The notes beneath the pieces were generated by a model. It worked only from the letters and a program-made list of their open reading frames with translations. It was not told where the DNA came from and did not search any database. A stretch of 64,000 bases of DNA from Comamonadaceae bacterium (GTDB lineage: Bacteria > Pseudomonadota > Gammaproteobacteria > Burkholderiales > Burkholderiaceae_C), in NCBI GenBank assembly GCA_027490925.1, contig JAIXXF010000045.1, positions 62,001 through 126,000 on the forward strand, given 5' to 3'. Made by a program: the position numbers and the translations under genes. This document shows, piece by piece, positions 21,234 through 29,124 of this stretch (positions are counted from its first letter, which is position 1; each line of letters starts with the position of its first letter).

Positions 21234-22166
21234 ATGGACATCCTGCTGCAACAAATCATCAATGGCCTGGTGCTGGGCAGCATGTACGCGCTGATCGCCC
21301 TGGGCTACACCATGGTCTACGGCATCATCAACCTGATCAACTTTGCCCATGGCGAGGTGTTGATGGTCGGGGCCATCACCAGCTGGAGCGCCATCGGGCT
21401 GATGCAAGAGGGCATGGCCCCCGAGACGCCAGGCTGGGTCATCCTGCTACTGGCCCTGTTGATCGCTTGCGTGGTGACCGCAGTGCTCAATTACGCGATC
21501 GAGAAGATCGCCTACCGGCCCTTGCGCAACAGCCCCAAGCTCGCCCCGCTGATCACCGCGATCGGCGTGTCGATTTTTTTGCAGACCCTGGCCCAGGTGA
21601 TCTGGAAACCCAATTACAAGTCGTACCCGACGCTGCTCCCGGCCGATCCGTTCGAGATCGGTGGCGCGGTGATTTCCCCCACGCAGGTGATGATCCTGGG
21701 CATGACGGCAGTGTCTTTGGCGGTGTTGATGTGGGTCGTGCACCGCACCCGTTTGGGCCGCGCCATGCGCGCCACCGCCGAGAACCCGCGCGTCGCTGCG
21801 CTGATGGGTGTGAAGCCCGACACGGTGATCTCGGCCACGTTTGTGATCGGGGCGGTGCTGGCCACCATCGCCGGGGTGATGTATGCCTCCAACTACGGCA
21901 CGGTGCAGCACTCAATGGGTTTTCTGCCGGGGCTCAAGGCGTTCACGGCGGCGGTGTTCGGCGGCATTGGCAACCTGGGCGGCGCGGTGTTGGGCGGTGT
22001 GTTACTAGGGCTGATCGAGTCGATCGGTGCTGGGTACATCGGTGAACTCACCGGGGGCGTGCTGGGCAGCCATTACTCCGACGTGTTCGCTTTCATCGTG
22101 TTGATCGCGGTGCTCACGCTGCGGCCGTCGGGGCTGTTGGGTGAGCGGGTGGCAGACAGGGCTTGA
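21234..22166 (+). CDS. livH: Branched-chain amino acid ABC transporter permease LivH
   Basis: Inner-membrane permease of 310 residues for high-affinity uptake of leucine, isoleucine and valine or related acids. The N-terminal QQIINGLVLGSMYALIALGYTMVYG and NFAHGEVLMVG are diagnostic. About eight membrane segments are visible. The EAA-like loop contains GRAMRATAENPRVAALMG. It follows rarA by 10 nt and precedes livM by 2 nt. Confidence 0.93.
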   Translation: MDILLQQIINGLVLGSMYALIALGYTMVYGIINLINFAHGEVLMVGAITSWSAIGLMQEGMAPETPGWVILLLALLIACVVTAVLNYAIEKIAYRPLRNSPKLAPLITAIGVSIFLQTLAQVIWKPNYKSYPTLLPADPFEIGGAVISPTQVMILGMTAVSLAVLMWVVHRTRLGRAMRATAENPRVAALMGVKPDTVISATFVIGAVLATIAGVMYASNYGTVQHSMGFLPGLKAFTAAVFGGIGNLGGAVLGGVLLGLIESIGAGYIGELTGGVLGSHYSDVFAFIVLIAVLTLRPSGLLGERVADRA

Positions 22167-22168
22167 CC

Positions 22169-23278
22169 ATGACCACCCCCACCATGCTCGGTCGCTTCAC
22201 CCCGCGCCAGAAACAATGGGCCGCTGTGGCGCTGGCGCTGGTCCTACTGGTGTTGCCGTTGGGGCTTCAGGGCATGGGCAACGCGTGGGTGCGTATCGCC
22301 GATGTCGCCTTGCTGTACGTGTTGCTGGCGCTGGGCTTGAACATCGTGGTGGGCTATGCGGGCCTGCTCGACCTCGGCTTTGTGGCTTTTTTTGCGGTGG
22401 GCGCGTACCTGTTTGCCTTGCTCGCCTCGCCGCACCTGACCGACACTTTTCCAGCGCTGGCCATGATGTTCCCCAACGGGTTGCACACCCCGCTGTGGGC
22501 GGTGGTGCCAATGGCGGCGCTGGTTGCGGGCGTGTTCGGCATTTTGCTGGGTGCACCCACGCTGCGGCTGCGTGGCGATTACCTGGCCATCGTGACCCTG
22601 GGTTTCGGTGAAATCATTCGGGTGTTTTTGAACAACTTGGACCAGCCGGTCAACATCACCAACGGTCCCAAGGGCCTGGGGCAAATCGACAGCGCGAGCT
22701 TTTTTGGCTTGGACCTGGGCAAGACGCTCGCCGTTGGTGGTTTGGAGCTGGCGTCGGTCACGCTGTACTACTACCTGTTCTTGGCACTGGTGGTGGTGAG
22801 CGTGGTGGTTTGCCACCGCATGGAGCGGTCGCGCATCGGCCGGGCATGGATGGCCATTCGAGAGGACGAAATCGCCGCCAAGGCCATGGGCATCAACACC
22901 CGCAACATGAAGTTGCTGGCGTTTGGCATGGGCGCCACCTTTGGCGGTGTGGCGGGTGCGTTGTTTGGCGCGTTCCAGGGGTTCGTGTCGCCCGAGTCTT
23001 TCAGCCTGATGGAGTCGGTGATGATCGTGGCCATGGTGGTGCTGGGCGGCATCGGGCATTTGCCCGGTGTGATCCTTGGCGCGGTGTTGTTGGCGGCATT
23101 GCCTGAAGTGCTGCGCTACGTCGGCGGCCCGCTGCAGTCCATGACCGATGGGCGGGTGGACGCTGCGATCCTGCGCCAGTTGCTGATCGCATTGGCCATG
23201 ATCGGCATCATGCTGCTGCGGCCCCGGGGCCTGTTGCCCGCGCCTGACCAAGGCAAGTCGCTGCAAGGCAAGCCATGA
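22169..23278 (+). CDS. livM: Branched-chain amino acid ABC transporter permease LivM
   Basis: Second permease of the system, 369 residues from the ATG at 22169 (2 nt after livH). An in-frame TTG at 22163 overlaps the livH stop but lacks better support. LGLNIVVGYAGLLDLGFVAF and RLRGDYLAIVTLGFGEIIR are the LivM signatures; SRIGRAWMAIREDEIAAKAMG is the coupling loop. It overlaps livG by 4 nt. Confidence 0.93.
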   Translation: MTTPTMLGRFTPRQKQWAAVALALVLLVLPLGLQGMGNAWVRIADVALLYVLLALGLNIVVGYAGLLDLGFVAFFAVGAYLFALLASPHLTDTFPALAMMFPNGLHTPLWAVVPMAALVAGVFGILLGAPTLRLRGDYLAIVTLGFGEIIRVFLNNLDQPVNITNGPKGLGQIDSASFFGLDLGKTLAVGGLELASVTLYYYLFLALVVVSVVVCHRMERSRIGRAWMAIREDEIAAKAMGINTRNMKLLAFGMGATFGGVAGALFGAFQGFVSPESFSLMESVMIVAMVVLGGIGHLPGVILGAVLLAALPEVLRYVGGPLQSMTDGRVDAAILRQLLIALAMIGIMLLRPRGLLPAPDQGKSLQGKP

Positions 23279-24060
23279 CGGCGCCGGTGTTGAATGTGTC
23301 AGGTGTTTCCAAACGGTTTGGCGGCCTGCAGGCGCTGAGCGACGTGGCGCTGCGCATCGAGCGGGGGCAGGTCCACGGTTTGATCGGCCCGAACGGCGCG
23401 GGCAAGACCACGTTTTTCAACGTGATCACAGGCCTGTACACCCCAGACAGCGGGTGCTTTGAATTGGCTGGCAAGCCGTATTCCACGGCGGCCGTGCACC
23501 GGGTGGCGAAGGCGGGCATCGCACGCACGTTCCAGAACATCCGCTTGTTTTCAGACATGACGGCGCTTGAGAACGTGATGGTGGGCCGCCATGTCCGCAC
23601 CCGCTCTGGCTTGCTGGGCGCCATCTTCCGCACGCCCGGTTTTCGGGCCGAAGAACGTGCTATCGCCGAGCGGGCGCAAGCGCTACTGGACTACGTCGGC
23701 ATTGGCACCTACGCCGATCACAAGGCCCGCACGCTGAGCTATGGCGACCAGCGCCGCCTGGAAATCGCCCGCGCTCTGGCGACCGACCCGCAACTCATCG
23801 CGCTCGACGAACCCGCCGCTGGCATGAACGCCACAGAAAAGGTGCAACTTCGGGCGCTGATCGACCAGATCCGCCGGGACGGGCGAACCGTCTTGTTGAT
23901 CGAGCACGACGTCAAGTTGGTCATGGGGCTATGTGACCGAGTGACCGTGTTGGACCACGGCAAGCCGATCGCCGAAGGGACGCCCTCGGAGGTACAAACC
24001 AACCCGCTGGTGATTGAGGCTTACCTCGGCCATGGCGCCGCCGCACAGGTGCCTGCATGA
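23275..24060 (+). CDS. livG: Branched-chain amino acid ABC transporter ATP-binding protein LivG
   Basis: Cytoplasmic ATPase subunit, 261 residues. Walker A GPNGAGKTT near residue 40, signature LSYGDQRRLEIARAL, Walker B LIALDEPAAGMN, and the LivG-type insertion around RTFQNIRLF. It overlaps both neighbours by 4 nt (ATGA), indicating coupled translation and one transcript. Confidence 0.94.
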   Translation: MTAPVLNVSGVSKRFGGLQALSDVALRIERGQVHGLIGPNGAGKTTFFNVITGLYTPDSGCFELAGKPYSTAAVHRVAKAGIARTFQNIRLFSDMTALENVMVGRHVRTRSGLLGAIFRTPGFRAEERAIAERAQALLDYVGIGTYADHKARTLSYGDQRRLEIARALATDPQLIALDEPAAGMNATEKVQLRALIDQIRRDGRTVLLIEHDVKLVMGLCDRVTVLDHGKPIAEGTPSEVQTNPLVIEAYLGHGAAAQVPA

Positions 24061-24773
24061 GCGCGCCCCTTTTGACAGTGTGCGGCCTCCAGGTCGCATA
24101 CGGCGGTATTGAGGCGGTCAAAGGCGTTGACCTGGAGGTTCGTCCCGGTGAATTGGTGGCGCTGATCGGCTCCAATGGCGCCGGTAAAACCACCACCATG
24201 AAGGCCATCACTGGCAGTGTGCCGCTCGCCGCTGGCCAGATCGAATACCAGGGACGCAGCCTGCGGGGGCAGGGCGCTTGGGACTTGGTGCGCCAGGGCT
24301 TGGCCATGGTCCCAGAAGGGCGGGGGGTTTTCACCCGCATGACCATTCTGGAGAACTTGCAGATGGGCGCCTACGTGCGCCGCGACACCGCCGCGATTGG
24401 CGACGACATGGACCGCGTGTTCAGCACCTTCCCGCGCCTCAAGGAGCGCCGCCAGCAACTGGCGGGCACGCTGTCGGGCGGGGAGCAGCAAATGCTTGCT
24501 ATGGGTCGCGCGTTGATGAGCCGCCCGCGATTGCTGTTGTTGGACGAACCGTCCATGGGCCTGTCGCCCATCATGGTGGACAAGATTTTCGAGGTGGTCC
24601 GTGACGTTTCATTGCAGGGCGTCACGCTGCTGTTGGTCGAACAAAACGCCAGTCGCGCGCTGGCGATTGCCGACCGCGCTTACGTCATGGAGTCTGGCTT
24701 GATTGCCACAACCGGCACCGGTGCCGAACTGTTGCGGGACGACCGGGTTCGGGCCGCTTACTTGGGCGAATAA
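24057..24773 (+). CDS. livF: Branched-chain amino acid ABC transporter ATP-binding protein LivF
   Basis: Second ATPase subunit, 238 residues. Walker A GSNGAGKTT near 37, LivF motif GLAMVPEGRGVFTRMT, signature LSGGEQQMLAMGRALM, Walker B LLLDEPSMGLSP. No periplasmic binding protein gene (livJ/livK) follows; the operon ends here and its last 16 nt overlap the convergent response regulator gene. Confidence 0.94.
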   Translation: MSAPLLTVCGLQVAYGGIEAVKGVDLEVRPGELVALIGSNGAGKTTTMKAITGSVPLAAGQIEYQGRSLRGQGAWDLVRQGLAMVPEGRGVFTRMTILENLQMGAYVRRDTAAIGDDMDRVFSTFPRLKERRQQLAGTLSGGEQQMLAMGRALMSRPRLLLLDEPSMGLSPIMVDKIFEVVRDVSLQGVTLLLVEQNASRALAIADRAYVMESGLIATTGTGAELLRDDRVRAAYLGE

Positions 24774-25399
24774 GCGCTTGGGGCTTGGGCGGTTTTGAAC
24801 ACCGCTTCGGTGCGGTTGGCCACGCCCAGCACCCGAAAGGCGGTGGACAAGTGGGACTTCACCGTGCTTTCTGCAATGCCCAGCTCGCGTGCGATTTGCT
24901 TGTTGGTTTTGCCTTCCATCACTTGGCGCAGAACCTCGCGCTGGCGGTCTGACAGCGGGTCCGCCCCGTACGCAGTCGGTGCAAGATCGCCGGGCTCTGC
25001 TGGGTGTGTGCCACTGTGCAACAGGTGGGTGGGCAAGTACACGCCCCCGGACAGGATCAGCCGCATGGCCGCCACCAGCACTCCGGGGGACGAACTCTTC
25101 GGAACGTAGCCCATTGCACCTGCGCCCATGGCGGCCTGGATGGCATGGGGTTGCGCGTCGCCAGAGACGACCACCACCGGCGCTTGCGGGAAGGCGCACT
25201 TCAACGTGGTGAGCGCTCCCACCCCGTCGCCGTCTGGCAGATGCTGGTCCAGCAAGATCAGATCGACAGGGGCTGTGTGTTGCATCGCCTCGGCGATGCA
25301 GCTGGCCGCCACCACCTCGGTTTCGGGCGACATCTCTCGCAGCAAGCAGCGTAGGCTGTCGGTGAACAAAACATGGTCGTCGATCAATAAAACGCGCAT
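24758..25399 (-). CDS. LuxR-type (NarL/FixJ) response regulator
   Basis: Two-domain regulator of 213 residues. The receiver domain has the acidic pair DDH at 7-9, the phospho-acceptor Asp in LILLDQHLPDGDG near 54, and the Lys in YVPKSSSPG. The C-terminal LuxR helix-turn-helix runs LSDRQREVLRQVMEG to IAESTVKSHLSTAF. The ATG 25399 (MRVLLIDDH) is used; upstream in-frame sequence to 25747 reads into the element boundary. No histidine kinase is adjacent, so it is an orphan here, possibly cut off by the neighbouring insertion. Confidence 0.9.
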   Translation of the reverse strand: MRVLLIDDHVLFTDSLRCLLREMSPETEVVAASCIAEAMQHTAPVDLILLDQHLPDGDGVGALTTLKCAFPQAPVVVVSGDAQPHAIQAAMGAGAMGYVPKSSSPGVLVAAMRLILSGGVYLPTHLLHSGTHPAEPGDLAPTAYGADPLSDRQREVLRQVMEGKTNKQIARELGIAESTVKSHLSTAFRVLGVANRTEAVFKTAQAPSAYSPK

Positions 25400-25729
25400 C
25401 GCGGAATCCCTCTTCACCCGGCGCCGAAGATGCGGTGCCGTACACACCGGAGGCATTCGGTGGTGACTGATAAGTTCAATTATCAGGTGCAAAACCTGAC
25501 GGCAACTTGTCAACTTGGCATGGGTGTCGCCGCTGGGACACGGCCCACACAGATCGGGGTGGCATGGACACAACGGGAGTGGCTCGGTCCTCATGGCGAG
25601 GATCGGGGTGGGCAGACCGGCGCGGGTCAGGCGCGCACATCGCCTGGGCGGCTCTCTGGCGCGGACTTGGTTGTGTGTCTGGCAGCGTTGGGAAACGGCT
25701 GGCGCTGGGCGCGTGCGGGTGCGGCTGGC

Positions 25730-25745
25730 GCCCCGGACAGGAATC
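25730..25745 (+). repeat. attL: 16-bp copy of the tRNA-Arg 3' end
   Basis: GCCCCGGACAGGAATC, identical to 33926-33941 within tRNA-Arg(CCT). The match extends left by four more bases with one mismatch (TGGC here, TGGT at the tRNA). On the tRNA strand the mismatch is the discriminator base: G in this remnant, A in the functional tRNA. Confidence 0.88.
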
Positions 25746-25763
25746 ACATATCAACGCGCAAGC

Positions 25764-25783
25764 CGCACAAATAGTGCGTTTTT
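25764..25783 (+). terminator. Terminator-like hairpin at the left end of the element
   Basis: CGCAC (25764-25768), AAATA loop, GTGCG (25774-25778), then five T. It lies 19 nt inside attL and reads from host into element, so it could block read-through into the cargo genes. The stem is short. Confidence 0.5.
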
Positions 25784-25797
25784 AACGTCTGTCTTTT

Positions 25798-25818
25798 AAA
25801 AGTACCATCAAAAGTACC
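25798..25818 (+). repeat. Tandem AAAAGTACC sites, possible integrase arm sites
   Basis: AAAAGTACC at 25798-25806 and again at 25810-25818, a 12-nt period. The inverse core GGTACTT also occurs at the other end of the element (33778-33784). Paired short repeats near both att sites are expected for tyrosine integrase arm-type or excisionase sites; this assignment is inference. Confidence 0.35.
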
Positions 25819-25931
25819 GTTATTTTTTTAGGTAACTCGCCTTGCAGCTTTGTAAATACACTGTGAATCGGGTTTGATGCGTCGCGGTCGCATTGACTCC
25901 TGCGATCAGGGTATGAACCGCCCCGACCAAA

Positions 25932-25953
25932 CCGCCAACCGAGGCGGATTTTT
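25932..25953 (+). terminator. Weak terminator-like hairpin before the first cargo gene
   Basis: CCGCC (25932-25936), 6-nt loop, GGCGG (25943-25947), then ATTTTT. No gene on + precedes it within the element, so its purpose is unclear; a short upstream transcript is possible. Confidence 0.4.
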
Positions 25954-26026
25954 AAGAAGTGGTGTTTAATAAGTTCAGGGCCGCGTGCAGCGTTCGTGGC
26001 AGGTCGACAACTACTGACTAATAACT

Positions 26027-26266
26027 ATGAGACAGCTATCAATCCTTGTTTTGGCAGCACCGCTTTGTTTGTCTGGATGCACGCCTGAAGACGACAATGC
26101 AAAGCCGCGTTACGGCAAAGAATCCAACTTGCCAGATAACTGTCGCGCCTACGTGCAGTCGTCAATAGATTTAGCTCGTGCAAAGGCCTACACCTACGAA
26201 CAAATCCTTAGTGGACTAGAGCGAAACTGCGGAGAATTTGGGCAACTATGGAAAGATCGGCGCTAG
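26027..26266 (+). CDS. Small predicted lipoprotein (79 aa), element cargo
   Basis: Unrecognised 79-residue protein. Residues 1-16 form a lipoprotein signal with lipobox LSGC at 15-18, so the mature chain of about 62 residues should be lipid-anchored, in the outer membrane unless an Asp+2-type signal retains it (residue +2 is Thr). The mature part holds two more cysteines (DNCRAYVQS and ERNCGEF) that could form a disulfide, between which lies a predicted helix. Base composition is lower in GC than the chromosome. The ribosome site is weak. It converges on the next cargo gene. Confidence 0.65.
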   Translation: MRQLSILVLAAPLCLSGCTPEDDNAKPRYGKESNLPDNCRAYVQSSIDLARAKAYTYEQILSGLERNCGEFGQLWKDRR

Positions 26267-26292
26267 TTGTTGTGTTGCTTTAAAGCCTCCTC

Positions 26293-26841
26293 CTACCGGG
26301 TCCTACCATTTAGTCGGATCGCCTGGTGGCCAACGTCGCGGACGCGGATAAAGCCAAGCGCTGATGGCGGCACACCTTCGAGAACTACGTCCGTTTTGTT
26401 CCATGCTCCCGAAATCAACGACTCGGTTAGTTTGATGTCCCTCGACTTCGTCTGCTTAGCAATTGGCACCCCCTTATCGTCTACAGGACCCCATTCAATT
26501 TTGGCTTTCAATCCAACGATGGTCGCACTAGTCAGATTTCCGAACATCAATGAAACCCTGCTACCGTTTGCATAGGGAACAATATTCGCTAGGCTGACCG
26601 TAAGGTTGCCCAAATCCATTTTGATAACTCCGTATCCGTCGGAGCCAGGGGTTAGATAGGCGACTTTGTCCCAATCATTCACGTCAGAATTCAGCCGGGC
26701 CTGAAACTCTAATAGTTCAACTCGCGTCTCAAGCGCAGCGACTCTATCTGACATAGGCGCAACACTTGTGTCTTTATTACAGCCAGCCATCGCCCAGAGT
26801 ACGGCAAAGTAAGTGCAGAGCCGGTTTATTGGAATGTTCAT
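26293..26841 (-). CDS. Predicted lipoprotein with coiled coil (DUF3251-like), element cargo
   Basis: 182 residues from ATG 26841, chosen because AAGG lies about 7 nt upstream and a lipoprotein signal starts at once (hydrophobic CTYFAVLWAMAGC, lipidated Cys near 19). Residues about 33-55 (DRVAALETRVELLEFQARL) form a coiled coil of Lpp type, followed by a beta-rich domain (KMDLGNLTVSLANIVPY, then SLMFGNLTSATIVGL) that resembles DUF3251 lipoproteins. That family match is from memory and tentative. Lower GC than neighbours. Its role is unknown; trimerisation through the coiled coil is plausible. Confidence 0.68.
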   Translation of the reverse strand: MNIPINRLCTYFAVLWAMAGCNKDTSVAPMSDRVAALETRVELLEFQARLNSDVNDWDKVAYLTPGSDGYGVIKMDLGNLTVSLANIVPYANGSRVSLMFGNLTSATIVGLKAKIEWGPVDDKGVPIAKQTKSRDIKLTESLISGAWNKTDVVLEGVPPSALGFIRVRDVGHQAIRLNGRTR

Positions 26842-26990
26842 GAGCGCACCTTGCCAAGCGCTACTGGGTGACGCTTGGCGTGAATCAAAAAACTGTGAGG
26901 ATGTACTTTCCCCAGGTGAAATAAATAGCGACACCTGCATGCTGCCTTAAACATTACTCCAAAAGCATTGAAACTAAGCCGCATCAAAGT

Positions 26991-27371
26991 TTATCGGCCA
27001 TAAATACGGAGTCCGTTCCCGTAAGGGTTTGTCGGGCTGTCTTGGTTGTATGGGCTTCCGGCACCATAGGGGTTATTGATGCTTTCAGGGGAGTATTGGC
27101 TCCCATACCTGCCGTAGGGATTGGAAACGCTATCCGGGTCATATTTGTTTGCGTTTAGGTTACCTCGGAACTCTCCTTGACTGTTGTACAGCCCGGGGCT
27201 GTTAGAACTGTTTCCGTATGGATTGTTGTACGTTCCGGGAGGCTGGGGGGCAGCGCGAGGTGCGTACGGGTTCGCAGACAGATTGCCCAAGTAGTTCTGC
27301 GCAATCGCTACAGGCGAAAAGCATATCGTTGTTGCAGCGAGCACGACTAAGACTAGGAAGTTGGTTGTCAT
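26991..27371 (-). CDS. Secreted NPYG-repeat protein (126 aa), element cargo
   Basis: Signal peptide over residues 1-24 (LVLVVLAATTICFSPVAIA). The mature chain of about 100 residues is a low-complexity array of a roughly 11-residue unit: a Ser/Asp/Pro-rich half then NPYG (NNPYG, SNPYG, NNPYG, TNPYG), with GNLNANKYDPDS before it. Such NPYG proteins recur in proteobacterial genomes, usually as hypothetical proteins. Tyr- and Gly-rich arrays suggest an extended surface or periplasmic polymer-binding chain, but no function is known. A GGAG site precedes the ATG by 6 nt. Confidence 0.7.
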   Translation of the reverse strand: MTTNFLVLVVLAATTICFSPVAIAQNYLGNLSANPYAPRAAPQPPGTYNNPYGNSSNSPGLYNSQGEFRGNLNANKYDPDSVSNPYGRYGSQYSPESINNPYGAGSPYNQDSPTNPYGNGLRIYGR

Positions 27372-27784
27372 AAAGGCTCCGTTGATGAACCTTCATTCTG
27401 AAGACTTTTGCTCAACAGTCAAATTAATTTGTCCACACAGCTTATGCGAATAGCTGGAATCCTACGCCTGCTTCGGTGGCTACTGCGCGTTATTTTGCCG
27501 CACTAATTGCGCACATTCGTATTTGTATTCGAGGTCTCGCTCGAGTTATTTCGGACCTCCAGCAGTACGGATGTCGTATCAGCCGACACGACCGGACAAC
27601 CAGGCCGTGTTGTCGGGACTGGGCGTTACACCGATAGTCCGCATCTTCCGCACTACAACTTCGGCGGCGCATAAAGAGGTATCGCTACTTGTTTTGAAAG
27701 CGGGGCCGCTAATGGTTATTGTTCGTGGTTGATGCCAAGGGCCGCTGAGCGCTGCAAGTAAGTACCCTGTGATGCACAGAGCGT
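27372..27784. other. Gene-free stretch inside the element
   Basis: 413 nt of mixed, lower-GC sequence between the NPYG gene and the replication-side genes. Short open frames on both strands (for example 27579-27800 minus, starting at TTG and hydrophobic at its N-terminus) lack ribosome sites or homology that I recognise. It probably holds the promoter for the minus-strand NPYG gene and the end of the minus-strand replication operon. Confidence 0.5.
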
Positions 27785-28039
27785 TCAAGGAAGATGCCAA
27801 TCTTCCGTTGATATCAAGAGATATTCGCGCTGGCGTTTGAAGAGCAACTTTAACTCCTTCATGACCTCGGAAAGGCTTTCACGGCGGGCGCCTTTGTCGG
27901 CATTTTGAGACGACCTCTTTTTCCCCGCCACAGTTTTAGGCCCGGTTGATTTTTCCCATGGCCGCCATTGACGAATCGCTTCGCTGTGCCTCTTTTTTCT
28001 CTCCGGTGACCACCCCGCTGCCGAGTTCGCCATACCCAT
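27785..28039 (-). CDS. Small basic protein with STGPKT motif (84 aa)
   Basis: Conserved hypothetical protein seen on many proteobacterial phages and islands. The signature is SPERKKRHSEAIRQWRPWEK followed by STGPKT, AGKKRSSQNA and KGARRES. It is strongly basic, so nucleic acid binding is possible; function unknown. The ATG 28039 lies inside the 3' part of the upstream gene, in a different frame (104-nt overlap). Its frame stays open upstream of the ATG through the (CG)8 tract at 28077-28092, so a slip there could fuse both proteins. Confidence 0.72.
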   Translation of the reverse strand: MGMANSAAGWSPERKKRHSEAIRQWRPWEKSTGPKTVAGKKRSSQNADKGARRESLSEVMKELKLLFKRQREYLLISTEDWHLP

Positions 28040-28577
28040 CCTCCAATAGTTTGTTTTTCGTGGTGCGGGTTTCTCCCGCGCGCGCGCGCGCGTTCGTCTC
28101 GCCGCTGATACCGTTGTTCACCTGTTGCGGCCCGTGGGCAATGTTGGCCTGTTTCACGAACGTGGCTTGCCGGGGAAACTTCAAATCGACCACCGCCTGA
28201 ATCGTTGCCCGGCTCTGTGCCTGTGCCTTCAAAGCCATGGCCATGAAGGCTTGGTAGTGCGATAGCTGCTCTTGTCCCGCTGCCCGCCGCGCTAAGCTGG
28301 TGAACATGGTTTGCAGGGCCATAGCTTGCCCCACCAGCATGGATTCCAGCCCGCTTAAGTCGCCGTCCTTTACCTGTTTCATGGAATCCGAAAGCCCTTC
28401 GATCAGTTCTTTCACCTCCACGTCGGTGCCCATGATGTTGCGTTGGTACGCGTCGATCACCAGGCTGGAATTAAGAGACGGTTTCAAGGCTGCCACCGCG
28501 ATGGCTTGAGCCTCGGTTTGTGTTGGCGTCTGGGTGACGGGGATTACCTTGGGGCTGGATGGGGTAGGTTTAGTCAT
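27936..28577 (-). CDS. Conserved element/prophage protein with QxNIAHGPQQVNNG motif (213 aa)
   Basis: Hypothetical protein found in beta- and gammaproteobacterial islands. A disordered Thr/Pro-rich N-terminus is followed by helices (GTDVEVKELIEGLSDSMKQV, then GLESMLVGQAMALQTMFTSLARRAA) and the conserved KQANIAHGPQQVNNG. ATG 28577 overlaps the stop of the upstream gene by 8 nt, supporting coupling; an in-frame Met at 28604 is the alternative. The C-terminal part contains the (CG)8 tract (coding ARARA) and overlaps the next gene. No known function. Confidence 0.72.
   Translation of the reverse strand: MTKPTPSSPKVIPVTQTPTQTEAQAIAVAALKPSLNSSLVIDAYQRNIMGTDVEVKELIEGLSDSMKQVKDGDLSGLESMLVGQAMALQTMFTSLARRAAGQEQLSHYQAFMAMALKAQAQSRATIQAVVDLKFPRQATFVKQANIAHGPQQVNNGISGETNARARAGETRTTKNKLLEDGYGELGSGVVTGEKKEAQRSDSSMAAMGKINRA
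28077..28092. repeat. (CG)8 dinucleotide tract
   Basis: Sixteen alternating C and G bases inside the 213-residue gene. This is a hypermutable, Z-DNA-prone repeat. Gain of one unit, or loss of two, would shift the ribosome into the frame of the downstream 84-residue protein, which has no stop between the tract and its ATG. Confidence 0.9.
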
Positions 28578-29124
28578 CGTCGTGCTTTGAGAATGCGGGT
28601 TCATGTTGGGTGGGCTGTTCGGTGTCGTCGGTGGGCTTGATGGGTTGTCGCCGGTCTTGCCAGCCGTCGCACCGTTGCAGGCGTTGCACCAGGTCAGCCG
28701 GTAAGGGCACATCCCCGGCCCGGTTGGCCAGCCCAGCCGCCACGCCGTTGCCGCAGCGCCACCAGCCAGCGCCACGCAGGTGTGGGCATTCCAGGCAGGT
28801 ACGCCGATCATCCCGTTCACGGTCACGCACCACCAGCCGATCAGCCAGCGCCTCGGCATCGGCTATGGTCAGCCCCCGGTCGGTGAAAGCTGCCAGCCGC
28901 CCGGTGAAGGTGTCTATCTCCGTCGTGTTCATGGCCTGGGTGTTTGGCCAGCACAGGTGGTCGGGGTCTGGGGCTGGGTCGTTGGATGCCTCCGCCGCCC
29001 CTTCGGTTTTCTGCACGGGTGCTGGAATGGGAGCTACAAAACCTACGAAACCCCCTTTTGTAGGTTTCGTAGCGTCCGCTTCGGTGCCCGCTTCTACTTT
29101 CTTGAGTCGCGCCAGCCAGTTCAT
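28570..29124 (-). CDS. Conserved element protein with CxxC/WRCGN zinc-like motif (184 aa)
   Basis: 184 residues beginning MNWLARLKKVE. The N-terminal third is low complexity (KPTKGGFVGFVAP). The conserved part has DPDHLCWPNTQAM, TEIDTFTGRLAAF, then DDRRTCLECPHL and WRCGN, and ends with VQRLQRCDGW. The four Cys (C-x2-C ... C ... C) suggest a small metal site. This architecture recurs downstream of primase-helicase genes in proteobacterial islands; its job is unknown. Start overlaps the stop of the upstream gene by 4 nt. Confidence 0.75.
   Translation of the reverse strand: MNWLARLKKVEAGTEADATKPTKGGFVGFVAPIPAPVQKTEGAAEASNDPAPDPDHLCWPNTQAMNTTEIDTFTGRLAAFTDRGLTIADAEALADRLVVRDRERDDRRTCLECPHLRGAGWWRCGNGVAAGLANRAGDVPLPADLVQRLQRCDGWQDRRQPIKPTDDTEQPTQHEPAFSKHDDD

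Larger units (their letters stand above)
25400..26026. other. Gene-free stretch with left boundary of the integrated element
   Basis: No gene is supported here. 25400-25729 is host flank and holds a 7-bp inverted repeat CTGATAA (25467-25473)/TTATCAG (25480-25486) upstream of the response regulator. The attL repeat is at 25730-25745. From there the sequence becomes visibly more AT-rich and contains a terminator-like hairpin (25764-25783), two copies of AAAAGTACC, and a second hairpin (25932-25953) before the first cargo gene. Confidence 0.7.

Noticed and set aside
26991-27371. NPYG repeats as a CRISPR-like array or DNA repeat
   Set aside because: The repetition is at protein level inside one open frame; the DNA copies are degenerate and there are no spacers.
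27579-27800. 73-residue minus-strand open frame with a hydrophobic start
   Set aside because: Begins at TTG directly on a purine run with no usable ribosome site and no recognised family.
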